13,797 nt of DNA from GWF2-38-10 sp964527595 (GCA_964527595.1 CAZGPI010000020.1:1-13797), one strand, 5' to 3'. Counted from the stretch's first letter, positions 6,124-13,797 are shown. Numbers and translations are program-made. Notes: generated by a model not told the origin, from the letters alone.

Positions 6124-7908
6124 TTACTCAATAGCAATGTCAATCCCCTGCAATTCAATACGCGCTGTCCCACCCCATTCATTTTTTGTAACATAAGCGG
6201 CGATATGAAACGGCTTATCTTGAAGTTGTGTTAGAACCGAGTAAAGTTCTGGTCGGTTGAAAAAGATAACAGGCTTAATGATTCCCTGCGAAAAAATAGT
6301 GCATTTAATATGTTTATCTTTCAATAGGTTTGGTTGCTTTAGTAACGTGACATTTTTAATCAAAAACGCCGGTTGTGGATTTTGATTACCAAATGGTTCT
6401 AATTGTTCAAGATCTGACCAGCATTTTCCGTTTAACTCAGGAAGTTCTATTTGAGCTTCAAGTGTTACTTTCGGGACTAAATCGGCTGGCGAAACAAATG
6501 AAAGTAATCTTTGCTCAAGCCGTTCTTTAAGCTTTGGAAGATTCTCGAGTGTTACCTTTAGTCCGGCCGCGAACGAGTGCCCACCAAAACTGATCAGAAG
6601 ATCCTCATTTGCTTTTAGCGCATCAAAAATATTGAATTCAGGGATCGAGCGGCATGAACCTTTGGCGATGCCATTATCTATATGGAAAAGCAAGGTTGGG
6701 CGGCCATAATTTTGCATGAGTTTACCGGCTATCAGCCCTATAAGGCCTGGTGGCCAATTGCTGCTTGCCGCAACAAGTACATGTTCGGTATTTAGATCGA
6801 TGCTCTTATTCAAAATTGCGCCATCAATTTCTTCATAAATTGAGCGTTCAAGTTTTTTACGATCATCATTCATCGTTTTAAGTATCAAACCAATGCGTTC
6901 AACTTCAGGTCGATCAGAGCTGATAAGAAACTTTACCGCTTCTCGAGGGTTACTCATTCTTCCAAGCGCATTGATTTGAGGTGCAATCATGAAACCAATA
7001 TCAAGTGAACTGTAGGTACTTTTCATCAAATTGACGTTATTTGATAGTACCGTGAGCGCATGGCTCTGATTTTTTGATACTTGCGTTAGTCCATGGCGCA
7101 CCCAAAATCGGTTTTCGCCAAGAAGTGGGGCGACGTCTGCAATGGTGCCGAGCATCAGCAGTTCATAAAGTTTGGTGGGAAGGGTTTCGATCCCTTTTAT
7201 TTCGTAAATAAGCGCAATGACTTTGAAAATAACGCCAACGCCGGCCAAATCTTTAAATGGATATGCACAAGCGGTTTGGTTTGGGTTGATAATAGCAAGC
7301 GCTTTAGGGAGTTCTTCTTGGGGCCGGTGATGGTCGGTGATAATAAGATCGACGCCAAGGTCATGTGCTTTGTTGGCCGCTTCAATCGCCGTAATGCCAT
7401 TATCAACGGTGATGATAAGTTGATAACCATTAAGATGCGCTTTTGTAACGGCGTCAACCGAGAGACCATATCCGTCTTTTTGGCGCGACGGGAGAAAATA
7501 ATTGATGTTGGCGCCAAGGGGCATTAATGCGGCAAGCATAAGCGATGAAGCGGTTATGCCATCAACATCGTAATCACCAAAAATGAGTATTTTTTCTTGT
7601 TGTTCAATCGCTTTTAATATACGCAAAGCAGCTTTTTCAGCGTCTAAAAGTAGGCTTGGATGAGCTACATCTTTTTCCAGGCTGCTGAATAAAAAAGCAT
7701 TAAGGGCTTGGCTTGTGGTATAACCGCGTGCGTATAAGATTTGAGCTATTGGTATGCTAAGGTTATGTGCGCAGGCCAGTGCCCGCGCCGCATCTTCGTC
7801 TACTTTTGGCAAAGTCCATTGGTACTTTTGCCCCATCATGGTTATTTTGGGCGCAGTTTTTTTTATTTTACTTGCCCGTTTGGCCTTTTGTAGGGGCTGG
7901 ATTTGCAT
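6124..7908 (-). CDS. recJ: Single-stranded-DNA-specific exonuclease RecJ
   Basis: RecJ is a 5'-3' single-strand DNA exonuclease of the DHH phosphoesterase family, acting in RecF-pathway recombination, mismatch repair and base excision repair in the cytoplasm. The 594-residue protein shows the expected order: motif I FGDYDVDGITAS (110-121, with metal-binding Asp112, 114 and 116), VDNG (168-171), motif III DHH (192-194), a DHHA1 part with GSCRS (417-421) and FGGHSFAAG (441-449), and the C-terminal OB-type domain with LEPFGNQNP (503-511). Length is normal for a small RecJ. The ATG at 7908 overlaps the lysS stop (TAATG), implying translational coupling. The first 23 residues are basic and poorly conserved, so MM at residues 24-25 (7839) is a possible alternative start, but neither has a clear ribosome binding site. 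No strong terminator is visible after it. Function is confident. Confidence 0.95.
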   Translation of the reverse strand: MQIQPLQKAKRASKIKKTAPKITMMGQKYQWTLPKVDEDAARALACAHNLSIPIAQILYARGYTTSQALNAFLFSSLEKDVAHPSLLLDAEKAALRILKAIEQQEKILIFGDYDVDGITASSLMLAALMPLGANINYFLPSRQKDGYGLSVDAVTKAHLNGYQLIITVDNGITAIEAANKAHDLGVDLIITDHHRPQEELPKALAIINPNQTACAYPFKDLAGVGVIFKVIALIYEIKGIETLPTKLYELLMLGTIADVAPLLGENRFWVRHGLTQVSKNQSHALTVLSNNVNLMKSTYSSLDIGFMIAPQINALGRMSNPREAVKFLISSDRPEVERIGLILKTMNDDRKKLERSIYEEIDGAILNKSIDLNTEHVLVAASSNWPPGLIGLIAGKLMQNYGRPTLLFHIDNGIAKGSCRSIPEFNIFDALKANEDLLISFGGHSFAAGLKVTLENLPKLKERLEQRLLSFVSPADLVPKVTLEAQIELPELNGKCWSDLEQLEPFGNQNPQPAFLIKNVTLLKQPNLLKDKHIKCTIFSQGIIKPVIFFNRPELYSVLTQLQDKPFHIAAYVTKNEWGGTARIELQGIDIAIE

Positions 7909-9413
7909 TAGTCTTTAATCGGTTTTAAGGTTGGGAACAAAATAATATCTTTGATGGACGTAGTATTTGTTAAGAGCATCGCCAATCGGTCAATACCAAT
8001 GCCGACGCCAACGGTTGGAGGCAATCCATACTCAAGTGCGCGTACAAAATCGGCATCATAAGCATGAGCTTCATCATCGCCTGCAGCTTTAGCTTGGGCT
8101 TGTTTTTTGAAGCGTTCGGCTTGATCTATTGGATCATTAAGCTCGGTGTATAAGTTTGCAAATTCCATGCCATTGATAAATAGTTCGGCGCGCGCAGTTG
8201 CGTCCGGATTTTCTTCGTCTTTTTTAGCTAAAGGTGAAACCTCAAGCGGTTGACCGGTGATGAATGTCGGTTGTACGATTTTGCTCTCAACAAGTGCTTC
8301 AAAAAGGACAAAAAGCTTCATGCCATGGCCTGAGCCCGGTTGGATAGCGATATTGTGCTTTTGTGCGGTTTTATCGATATTTTCTTCGGTGAGCTCGTCT
8401 GCGCTAATGCCGCCGATTTCGATGAGCGATTGTTCAAGCGTGAGCTTTTTAAAGGGGGCGGTAAAATCGATGATTTTATCTTGAAAGGCAACTTCGGTTG
8501 TTGGGAAGTTTTTAAGCACGACGTTTTGAATAAGTTGTTCGGTAAGTTCCATGCCTTTTTTGTAGTCGCCATGGGCCATATAAAATTCGATGGTGGTAAA
8601 TTCTGGGTTATGTCGGGTTGATACACCTTCGTTACGAAAGCATCGATTGATTTCAAAGACCCGTTCAAATCCACCAATAACTAATTGTTTAAGGTGAAGC
8701 TCAGGGGCGATACGAAGGAATAGATCTATATTGTATGCATTATGGTGCGTGGCAAAAGGGCGAGCAATTGCGCCACCAGCAACGTTGTGAAGCATTGGTG
8801 TTTCAACTTCCATAAAGTCTAAATCAAGCAAAAAGTTACGGATAGCTTGTACAATTTTTGAGCGGCGTTGAAATTTCTCGCGGCTTTCTTGGCTGCTTAT
8901 CAGGTCAAGATACCGTTGACGGTAGCGTTGTTCGACGTCTGTTAAGCCATGAAATTTTTCAGGGAGCGGGTATAAGCATTTGCTGAGCAGCTCAAACTGT
9001 TTGACTTTAAGGGTGATTTCACCCGTTTTGGTAATGAATAGGACGCCGTTTATCCATACGATGTCGCCAATATCAATATAATCTTTTAGCGTGGCAAAAG
9101 CGTCTTCACCAATTTCGTCTTTTTTGAAATATACCTGCATTTTGCCGCTGCGGTCTTGCAGGTGCCCAAAGTACGTTTTGCCGTGGTCGCGGAGCCCGAC
9201 AAGCCTGCCCGCAATGCTATATTCTTTGGTTGCATCGTTAGTAGCTTCAAATTCGCTACGCGCCTGGGTGACCGTTGCCGTGGTTGGTTTATAGGCTGGC
9301 CACGGGTTTTTGCCGCTGGCCTGTAATTTTTTAACTTTTTCGAGGCGAATTTCATGTTCATTAAGCGCTGTTGCTGATTGGTCTATTGCATTGATTAGAT
9401 CTTTGTTTTCCAT
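7908..9413 (-). CDS. lysS: Lysyl-tRNA synthetase, class II
   Basis: This enzyme charges tRNA-Lys with lysine using ATP. The 501-residue product has the N-terminal OB anticodon-binding domain (about 65-145, with AGRLVGLRDHGKTYF), class II motif 1 (about 194-209, FMEVETPMLH), motif 2 (about 251-275, with FEINRCFRNEG and RHNPEFT), a segment NGMEFANLYTELNDP near 414-428, and motif 3 GVGIGIDRLAML (469-480). Length matches bacterial LysS. I start at ATG 9413 (MENKDLINAID), preceded by AAGGA about 9 bases upstream; a TTG at 9434 would add seven residues but lacks support. The gene leads an operon with recJ, whose ATG overlaps the lysS TAA. A promoter lies about 75 bases upstream. All catalytic motifs look intact. 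Confidence 0.97.
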   Translation of the reverse strand: MENKDLINAIDQSATALNEHEIRLEKVKKLQASGKNPWPAYKPTTATVTQARSEFEATNDATKEYSIAGRLVGLRDHGKTYFGHLQDRSGKMQVYFKKDEIGEDAFATLKDYIDIGDIVWINGVLFITKTGEITLKVKQFELLSKCLYPLPEKFHGLTDVEQRYRQRYLDLISSQESREKFQRRSKIVQAIRNFLLDLDFMEVETPMLHNVAGGAIARPFATHHNAYNIDLFLRIAPELHLKQLVIGGFERVFEINRCFRNEGVSTRHNPEFTTIEFYMAHGDYKKGMELTEQLIQNVVLKNFPTTEVAFQDKIIDFTAPFKKLTLEQSLIEIGGISADELTEENIDKTAQKHNIAIQPGSGHGMKLFVLFEALVESKIVQPTFITGQPLEVSPLAKKDEENPDATARAELFINGMEFANLYTELNDPIDQAERFKKQAQAKAAGDDEAHAYDADFVRALEYGLPPTVGVGIGIDRLAMLLTNTTSIKDIILFPTLKPIKD

Positions 9414-9486
9414 GGTACCTATTCCTTGCCACAAGTTTTTTCATCCTGAACCCTGGCCTGATATAAACGATCAAGCATTTGCGGTA

Positions 9487-9515
9487 AGTATAGCCTAAAT
9501 GATGGCGTCTGTCAG
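9487..9515 (-). promoter_or_regulatory. Sigma70-type promoter for lysS-recJ
   Basis: On the minus strand, CTGACA (9515-9510) and TATACT (9492-9487) are separated by exactly 17 bases. Each hexamer is one mismatch from consensus. Transcription would start near 9480, giving a leader of about 65 bases before ATG 9413. I see no riboswitch or T-box-like structure in the leader. Confidence 0.7.
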
Positions 9516-9595
9516 ATGGAATTTTTTGGGGGGCTTCAATCATCATAACGGGCGTGCTTTATGGTTTAAGATTGTTTGATAAATTAATCTAGTTA

Positions 9596-9625
9596 TTGAC
9601 ATGGCGTTGGCTCTTGAGCTATTAC
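9596..9625 (+). promoter_or_regulatory. Promoter for the exported coiled-coil gene
   Basis: A perfect TTGACA at 9596-9601 and a weaker TATTAC at 9620-9625 are spaced by 18 bases. The start would be near 9632, leaving a leader of about 50 bases with a strong AAGGAG (9673-9678) 5 bases before ATG 9684. It is divergent from the lysS promoter. Confidence 0.55.
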
Positions 9626-9683
9626 ATAAAGAGTCGGCCGATAAGGTGAAGTTTTATTTTTCAAATTTCAAGAAGGAGATTTT

Positions 9684-10379
9684 ATGAACGGGAGTAATCG
9701 AATTGCAAGGCTAATAGCACTTGTTGTATGCTTTGGCTTTACCCTGAATTTTACAGGTTCGGCACGGACTATGGCGCAAATAGAGAAAGATAAAAGGGCA
9801 AAGCGAGAAGCAGCAATGAAGAAGGGGAGAGGCGGCGATGATTCTCTAGAGCTGGCCAAAGAAGATATTAAGCTCGAACGAGAAAACATTGAGCAAGAAC
9901 GTAAGATTATGAAGCTTGAGGATAAGGTAGAGGATTTGGGCGAAGACGTTAAAGAATTAAAAAAGGAAGTTAAAGAATTTAAAAAGGACGTTAAGAATTT
10001 GGAAAAAGAACTTGATAAGTTTAAAAAGGCCGCCAAGGCTAAGGCAAAAGTCACGCCAAAAGCAGAGCGAACCGATAAAGAGCAAGAAAAAATAGTAAAA
10101 GAGCGCGAAGAGAAGAAAGCAAAGAAGAGTTCAGAGAAGGCTGAAAAAGTAAAGAAGGCTCTAGCTAAGAAAAAACCTTCGGCTGAAGCTGAAGAAGTAA
10201 AGGGCGAAGAACCTGTAGTTGAGAAAAAAGCGCCAGCCAAACCAAAAGCCCCAAAAGCCCCAAAAACGCCAAAAACGCCAGCCAAACCAAAAGTAGCAAA
10301 ATCTGAAGAAAAAGGCGAAGACAAGGGCGAAGCGAAAGAAGTTGTTGCGCCAGTTGAGCCAGTGGCCGCCGCCGCTTAA
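9684..10379 (+). CDS. Exported coiled-coil, Lys/Glu/Ala/Pro-rich protein of unknown function (231 aa)
   Basis: ATG 9684 has an excellent AAGGAG site. Residues 1-26 look like a signal peptide (basic start NRIAR, hydrophobic core LIALVVCFGFTLNF, then TGSA). Residues 55-118 are a long charged heptad-like stretch (DVKELKKEVKEFKKDVKNLEKEL) compatible with a coiled coil. Residues 120-170 are Lys/Glu/Ala-rich. Residues 184-203 are short AP/KP/TP repeats, and the end is Ala-rich (VAPVEPVAAAA). No catalytic motif is present. The Pro-Lys/Pro-Ala stretch resembles cell-wall-spanning or histone-like low-complexity tails, but this is only a composition likeness. Possible roles are a structural envelope spacer or a secreted basic protein. 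It is monocistronic between its own promoter and a terminator, suggesting independent expression, perhaps at a high level. The family is not recognised. Confidence 0.8.
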   Translation: MNGSNRIARLIALVVCFGFTLNFTGSARTMAQIEKDKRAKREAAMKKGRGGDDSLELAKEDIKLERENIEQERKIMKLEDKVEDLGEDVKELKKEVKEFKKDVKNLEKELDKFKKAAKAKAKVTPKAERTDKEQEKIVKEREEKKAKKSSEKAEKVKKALAKKKPSAEAEEVKGEEPVVEKKAPAKPKAPKAPKTPKTPAKPKVAKSEEKGEDKGEAKEVVAPVEPVAAAA

Positions 10380-10410
10380 GGTTATAAATAGATAATAATT
10401 GATCGAATTA

Positions 10411-10450
10411 AAAAATAAACGCTCCAAAAAACGGGGCGTTTATTTTTTTT
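10411..10450. terminator. Bidirectional intrinsic terminator
   Basis: ATAAACGCTCC (10415-10425) pairs with GGGGCGTTTAT (10433-10443) over 11 base pairs (one G-T) with a 7-base loop. It is flanked by A-run and T-run, so both transcripts end in U-tracts. It lies between the convergent coiled-coil gene and the ftsB-type gene; the stop codon of the latter (10440-10442) lies within the stem. Confidence 0.88.
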
Positions 10451-10733
10451 GTTGTTTTGGGGTAATGTACACAAGTTCGTTGGTAAAACTCATGCCTAAG
10501 TCTTGCCGAGCCGTTTTTTCTTGTTCAAGTGGATCTATTTTCCATTGCGTGATTTCTTTTTTTATGTCGTCATTCTTTTTTTCAAGTGCTGCGATATTTT
10601 GCATATCCTGTTGAAAATCGTTCTTAAGGTCAAAATACGCACGAAGGCCATTTTTGCTCTTAATGCTATAGATAAGCGCAATGCTCAATATTGCTAAGAA
10701 GAATGATCCTTGTATTATTGTCTTTATCTTCAT
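10440..10733 (-). CDS. ftsB: FtsB/DivIC-family septum formation initiator protein
   Basis: This 97-residue protein has the FtsB/DivIC layout: a short cytoplasmic N-terminus, one membrane span (about 7-24, IQGSFFLAILSIALIYSI), KSKNGLRAYFDL just outside the membrane, a coiled coil (about 34-66) and the conserved tail EQEKTARQDLGMSFTNELVYI (71-90; Arg76, Leu79, Gly80, Glu86). In relatives it pairs with FtsL and FtsQ in the divisome to activate septal wall synthesis. I start at ATG 10733, which has AAGGA about 8 bases upstream; the frame extends 23 codons further but that part lies over the end of rapZ. It starts 10 bases after the rapZ stop, so the two form an operon. Whether it is FtsB or DivIC by orthology cannot be told from this window. 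Confidence 0.82.
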   Translation of the reverse strand: MKIKTIIQGSFFLAILSIALIYSIKSKNGLRAYFDLKNDFQQDMQNIAALEKKNDDIKKEITQWKIDPLEQEKTARQDLGMSFTNELVYITPKQQKK

Positions 10734-10743
10734 ATGCGATTCC

Positions 10744-11619
10744 TTATTCCTTTTCGACATCTCGGTGATTAACCACAAAGCGTATTTTGGGCCACGATTC
10801 ATTTTTTATTTTTTCAATAAATGCTACCGAGCGGTGCTTGCCGCCGGTACATCCAATTGCAATAGTGACAAAAAAACGATCTTCTTCATAAAACTGTTGT
10901 AATGAATAGTGTAAAAATGAAGATAATCGGGTCCAGTATTCATTGACCGATGCTTGAGAAAACAGGTATTCATTGATGAGTATATTGCGGCCATCAAGTT
11001 TTTTTAAATCGGGAACAAAATAAGGGTTTGGTAGAAAACGCACATCAAAGACGAGATTACTTTCTTCGGGGGCTCCATATTTAAAGCCGAATGAAATAAG
11101 GTTTACGACGAGTTCCTTTGCCTGAACTTCGGAAAATGCATTGCTTACCCATTTACGCAGTTCATGGATGTTAAACGTGTCGGTATCTAAAATCATATCG
11201 GCTGAGGCCATAATTGGCTCAAGAAGCGTTTTTTCTTTTTCTATAGCAGAAGAAAGATCGGTTGTTGTGGCGAGCGGATGCTTGCGCCGCGTTTCTTGAA
11301 AGCGTTTAAGCAGCGTATTTGAGCTGGCATTGAGAAACATTATTTTAACAAGATGCTTGAATGAACCTTGTTGGAGTTTATTAATTTCCGAGGCAAGGTC
11401 ATGGCAAAAATGTTCGCCACGTGCGTCAAGCCCAAGAGCCACTTTACATGGGTTTCCCTGAGTTCTCACAACAAGCTGTAAAAACGTTGTAAGCAGCGGA
11501 ATGGGAAGATTGTCGACGCAATAAAAACCCTGATCTTCAAGTGCGCGCATTACGCTCGTTTTGCCGGCTCCTGATAGACCAGTTACGATGACAATGTGTT
11601 TATCTTGGTTTTTGTTCAT
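10744..11619 (-). CDS. rapZ: RapZ/YvcJ family nucleotide-binding protein (RNase adapter)
   Basis: The product (291 residues) matches the RapZ/YvcJ family throughout: Walker A GLSGAGKTS (14-22), LGLDARG (62-68), LKRFQETRRKHPL (104-116), SFGFKYG (176-182), FDVRFLPNP (191-199) and GCTGGKHRSV (256-265). In E. coli, RapZ binds the small RNA GlmZ and directs RNase E to it, tuning GlmS and so amino-sugar supply for the cell wall. In Gram-positives YvcJ is a nucleotide-binding protein of less clear role. No GlmZ-like RNA is visible here, so the target is unknown. I start at ATG 11619 (MNKNQDKH), which gives the usual family length; ATG 11649 would add ten residues without a ribosome binding site. It precedes the ftsB-type gene by 10 bases and is divergent from the S41 protease gene. 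Confidence 0.95.
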   Translation of the reverse strand: MNKNQDKHIVIVTGLSGAGKTSVMRALEDQGFYCVDNLPIPLLTTFLQLVVRTQGNPCKVALGLDARGEHFCHDLASEINKLQQGSFKHLVKIMFLNASSNTLLKRFQETRRKHPLATTTDLSSAIEKEKTLLEPIMASADMILDTDTFNIHELRKWVSNAFSEVQAKELVVNLISFGFKYGAPEESNLVFDVRFLPNPYFVPDLKKLDGRNILINEYLFSQASVNEYWTRLSSFLHYSLQQFYEEDRFFVTIAIGCTGGKHRSVAFIEKIKNESWPKIRFVVNHRDVEKE

Positions 11620-11703
11620 AGTAGCGCCCACCAAAAATTGTTGGTACATTAAACAAGCTAATCTTACTGTAGCACGAGTTTGTAATTAAGGAAAAGGAGT
11701 AGT

Positions 11704-13506
11704 ATGTTCAAGCGAAGTTTTTTGGCTGGTGTTTTTCTATTTGTACCCATTTTACTCAGTGGAAATGATGGTGATATTGCAGTAGCTAAGACAAATGAGG
11801 CATCTTTTGATACCACCTTATCGTTTACGCAATTAGTTCCGCAAGGCGAGATGCCACTACAGGTAAGAATTACAAAGAAAAAAGAAAAAAAAGAGCAAAA
11901 AAGTCGTCGATCAAAATCTAAAAAAAGATCTCGATCAAAAGAAGCCCAGGAAAAGCGCTCAAAGGATGTGATCAAAAAGAAGACGGCCGAAGACCAGGAA
12001 AAAGATATTTTTCAGTGGTTTCAAACTTATGCAGAAGTTATAAGCCTTGTTCAAAAAAAGGGTTTTAAGACCGTCGATTTTTCAAAATTTATTCAAAATT
12101 CGCTCAAATCTGCTGTTGCCAATGTTGATGCACACTCGGCATTTTTTGATCAAGAAAGTTATAAGGCGGCGCTCGAGGCAACGTCAGGTGAATTTTCTGG
12201 TATTGGGGTGAGTATTATTAGCAAAACCCCAGACGATGATGCATTGGTTATTGTTGACGTTATTCAAGGAGGGCCTGCCGATAAAGCGGGCATGAAGGGC
12301 GGCGATAAAATTGTTGAGGTAAATAAGGATAAGCTACGTGGTTTGTCGTCAGACGAGGTGGTTAACAAGCTTAAAGGAAAATTAGGGTCGACCGTTGCGT
12401 TAAAGGTTATTCGCAACCGCAAACCGATGGAATTTACCGTTAAGCGCGATATTATCAAGGATCAGACCTCAAATTGTTATTATTTTAAAGATCAGAACGT
12501 GTATTATCTTTCGTTGAGTTTGTTTACCGAAAATGCAGCAACTCAAATGGCCGATCTTTTAAAAAAGGCTAATGCGGGGATGTGTAACGGAATTGTACTT
12601 GATTTGCGCCGCAATCCTGGTGGAACCCTCGATTCTGCAATTGATATGGCCGGATTATTTTTGCCAAAAGGTTCATTGGTTGTGGTAACAAAAGATAGTA
12701 AATGTCGGACCGTTTCGCGCTATTTTACCAAGGCAGAACCTTTACTCAAAAGCGATGTGCCAATTTTTATTTTGGTTAATAATCTAACGGCCTCGGCCGC
12801 CGAAATTTTGGCTGGATGCCTTGCTCACCATTCACGCACCGGTGTGCAAATTATTGATAAAAAAGGGCACAAAGAAACGAAGCATAATCTTATGGTATTT
12901 GTTGTTGGAACGTCGAGTTTTGGCAAGGGGTCGGTGCAAGAATTGATTCCTATTAAAAATGGCTGTGCGCTAAAATTAACAACTATGTTGTATTTCTTGT
13001 CCAAAGAAACATCATTACAGGCTACCGGAATTCAGCCAGATTTTACCGTTAAACCCAAGCTTGTTCCGGTTGATGAAATGAAGTGGATTGCTGAGTTTTA
13101 TGGTAAAGAAAGTTCATTGAAGAACCATATCTCGGTCAAAGAGGTTGAAGAAACGTTTGGTATTAAACCATCTAAAGAAGCGCTAAAAGAGGCAGAAGAG
13201 CTGAATAAACCAACGGCCGAATTAGAAGATATAGTAGAATTTAGCGAGAGTGACCGTGATGGTAATATAATGTCGCGTGGGGAACGAAATCTTACGCCTA
13301 AGGGCAAAGAAAAAAACTGGGAAGATAAACGCCGAGAAGAACTGGCTCTTGATGTTCAGGTCCAAGCTTGTGTGAATATGGTGAGTTTTTTCAACTTAGC
13401 GCGTAAAGCAAATCCAGAAATGGTGGCAACTCGGCAAAAAGCATTTGATTTTCTTAAACAGCGCTATTTGACCGATGAGCCGACAAAAATTGAAAAGGTT
13501 ATGTAA
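11704..13506 (+). CDS. S41-family carboxy-terminal processing protease with PDZ domain
   Basis: Serine proteases of this family (CtpA/Prc) cut proteins near exposed C-termini in the periplasm. The 600-residue protein has a signal peptide (1-19), a strongly basic low-complexity stretch (about 57-93, with RRSKSKKRSRSK), an N-terminal helical part, a PDZ domain (about 163-245, SGIGVSI to IIK, with GGPADKAGMKGGDKI) and the peptidase core. The core includes GIVLDLRRNPGG (296-307), the catalytic serine S364 in TASAAEI and the lysine K408 in SFGKGSVQ. The Ser-Lys distance is 44 residues, whereas CtpA and Prc have about 25; the extra 19 or so fall in IIDKKGHKETKHN. A C-terminal extension after about 455 is helical and charged. 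AAGGAG (11694-11699) precedes ATG 11704. The intergenic space with rapZ is 84 bases; only weak promoter matches are seen there. An intact catalytic pair makes activity likely. Confidence 0.93.
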   Translation: MFKRSFLAGVFLFVPILLSGNDGDIAVAKTNEASFDTTLSFTQLVPQGEMPLQVRITKKKEKKEQKSRRSKSKKRSRSKEAQEKRSKDVIKKKTAEDQEKDIFQWFQTYAEVISLVQKKGFKTVDFSKFIQNSLKSAVANVDAHSAFFDQESYKAALEATSGEFSGIGVSIISKTPDDDALVIVDVIQGGPADKAGMKGGDKIVEVNKDKLRGLSSDEVVNKLKGKLGSTVALKVIRNRKPMEFTVKRDIIKDQTSNCYYFKDQNVYYLSLSLFTENAATQMADLLKKANAGMCNGIVLDLRRNPGGTLDSAIDMAGLFLPKGSLVVVTKDSKCRTVSRYFTKAEPLLKSDVPIFILVNNLTASAAEILAGCLAHHSRTGVQIIDKKGHKETKHNLMVFVVGTSSFGKGSVQELIPIKNGCALKLTTMLYFLSKETSLQATGIQPDFTVKPKLVPVDEMKWIAEFYGKESSLKNHISVKEVEETFGIKPSKEALKEAEELNKPTAELEDIVEFSESDRDGNIMSRGERNLTPKGKEKNWEDKRREELALDVQVQACVNMVSFFNLARKANPEMVATRQKAFDFLKQRYLTDEPTKIEKVM

Positions 13507-13543
13507 AAAAAATGCACGGTAATAAAAAAAATGACATAACTCT

Positions 13544-13572
13544 TTGATTTTTGAAAAAAAACCACCTATAAT
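13544..13572 (+). promoter_or_regulatory. Promoter of the tRNA-His/tRNA-Pro unit
   Basis: A perfect TATAAT (13567-13572) is 17 bases downstream of TTGATT (13544-13549, four of six matches). The transcript would start near 13579, about 50 bases before the tRNA-His gene. No GC-rich discriminator of the stringent type is evident. tRNA-Pro follows by 48 bases and may share the transcript. Confidence 0.7.
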
Positions 13573-13627
13573 AGCAACATCTAAATTTGCTCGATGGTGT
13601 TTTGCCGCGAGGTGAATACACGGTAGT

Positions 13628-13704
13628 GGTGGGCGTAGCTCAGTTGGTAGAGCACCAGATTGTGGTTCTGGGTGTCGCGGGTTCGATCCCCGTCGCTCAC
13701 CCCA
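13628..13704 (+). tRNA. tRNA-His (anticodon GUG)
   Basis: The cloverleaf is complete. Acceptor GTGGGCG (13629-13635) pairs with CGCTCAC (13694-13700), with one G-T. The anticodon stem CCAGA/TCTGG holds the loop TTGTGGT, so the anticodon is GTG. The T-arm carries GGTTCGATCCC. The base before the acceptor, G at 13628, pairs with the discriminator C at 13701, which is the extra G-1 pair that HisRS requires; here it is encoded in the gene. CCA (13702-13704) is also encoded. Confidence 0.97.
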
Positions 13705-13752
13705 TAAAAAAGAGCAACTGAAATTCACGGATGATTTTATCTAGAAAAGAGT

Positions 13753-13797
13753 CGGGGCGTAGCGCAGTTGGTAGCGCACTCGCTTTGGGAGCGAGGG
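13753..13797 (+). tRNA. tRNA-Pro (anticodon UGG), 3' part outside window
   Basis: Begins CGGGGCGTAGCGCAGTTGGTA, reduced here to its 5' acceptor strand CGGGGCG and D-arm. The anticodon stem CTCGC/GCGAG encloses TTTGGGA, giving the anticodon TGG. The sequence ends just after the anticodon arm, so the variable loop, T-arm and 3' acceptor are not visible. The first-position C is typical of bacterial tRNA-Pro. Confidence 0.93.

Noticed and set aside
7197..7527. Frames on both strands inside recJ
   Set aside because: They overlap the conserved DHH domain coding of recJ, lack ribosome binding sites and show no protein-family resemblance.
9668..10324. Minus-strand Ser/Phe-rich reading frame of 218 codons
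   Set aside because: It is the antisense shadow of the lysine/glutamate-rich coiled-coil gene, whose codon bias keeps the opposite frame open. The plus-strand gene has a promoter, SD, signal peptide and terminator.
11641..11670. Promoter for the S41 protease (TTGGTA, 18 bases, TACTGT)
   Set aside because: Only four and three of six positions match the consensus. The opposite strand has an equally weak match for rapZ, so neither is reported as a feature.
13498..13552. Terminator after the S41 protease gene
   Set aside because: GTTATGT and ACATAAC pair, but they are 29 bases apart with an unstructured loop and overlap the end of the coding region. It is too weak to call.

Overview
The window is bacterial chromosome: it has Shine-Dalgarno-led genes, sigma70-type promoters, intrinsic terminators and two tRNA genes. 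It is AT-rich, and it mixes conserved housekeeping genes (lysS, recJ, rapZ, an ftsB/divIC-type gene, a carboxy-terminal processing protease) with large exported proteins I cannot assign to a family. A Gram-negative bacterium with a reduced, possibly host-associated lifestyle is likely. The style (many unrecognised exported proteins, lysine-rich secreted proteins, palindromic repeats beside an IS200-like gene and a GIY-YIG gene) recalls Candidatus Dependentiae (TM6/Babeliae), but this is an impression and not a demonstrated placement.

Left part (1-5580, + strand): a membrane-anchored protein cut by the window edge, a close-following exported 263-residue protein, an IS200/IS605-like HUH transposase gene, about 0.5 kb of palindromic repeats, and a 1037-residue exported protein with a degenerate P-loop. 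The repeats include three tandem copies of a 93-bp unit and run into the 5' end of the large gene. They appear to supply its ribosome binding site and start codon. An intrinsic terminator ends this gene.

Middle (5612-6046): a compact element with perfect 34-bp inverted ends, each itself a hairpin, enclosing the C-terminal two thirds of a small GIY-YIG nuclease gene. The N-terminal part is missing.

Right part: lysS-recJ is a two-gene minus-strand operon with a TAATG overlap and a good promoter. It is divergent from a strongly expressed-looking gene for an exported coiled-coil, Lys/Glu/Ala/Pro-rich protein. A bidirectional terminator separates that gene from a second minus-strand operon, rapZ-ftsB. 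Divergent from rapZ is an S41 protease with an insertion between its catalytic Ser and Lys. The window ends with a promoter and tRNA-His(GUG) followed by tRNA-Pro(UGG), the latter cut by the edge.

The housekeeping genes serve translation (lysS, tRNAs), DNA repair (recJ), cell-envelope/division control (rapZ, ftsB) and periplasmic proteolysis (S41). The two repeat systems, each next to a nuclease-type gene, are the most interesting part.
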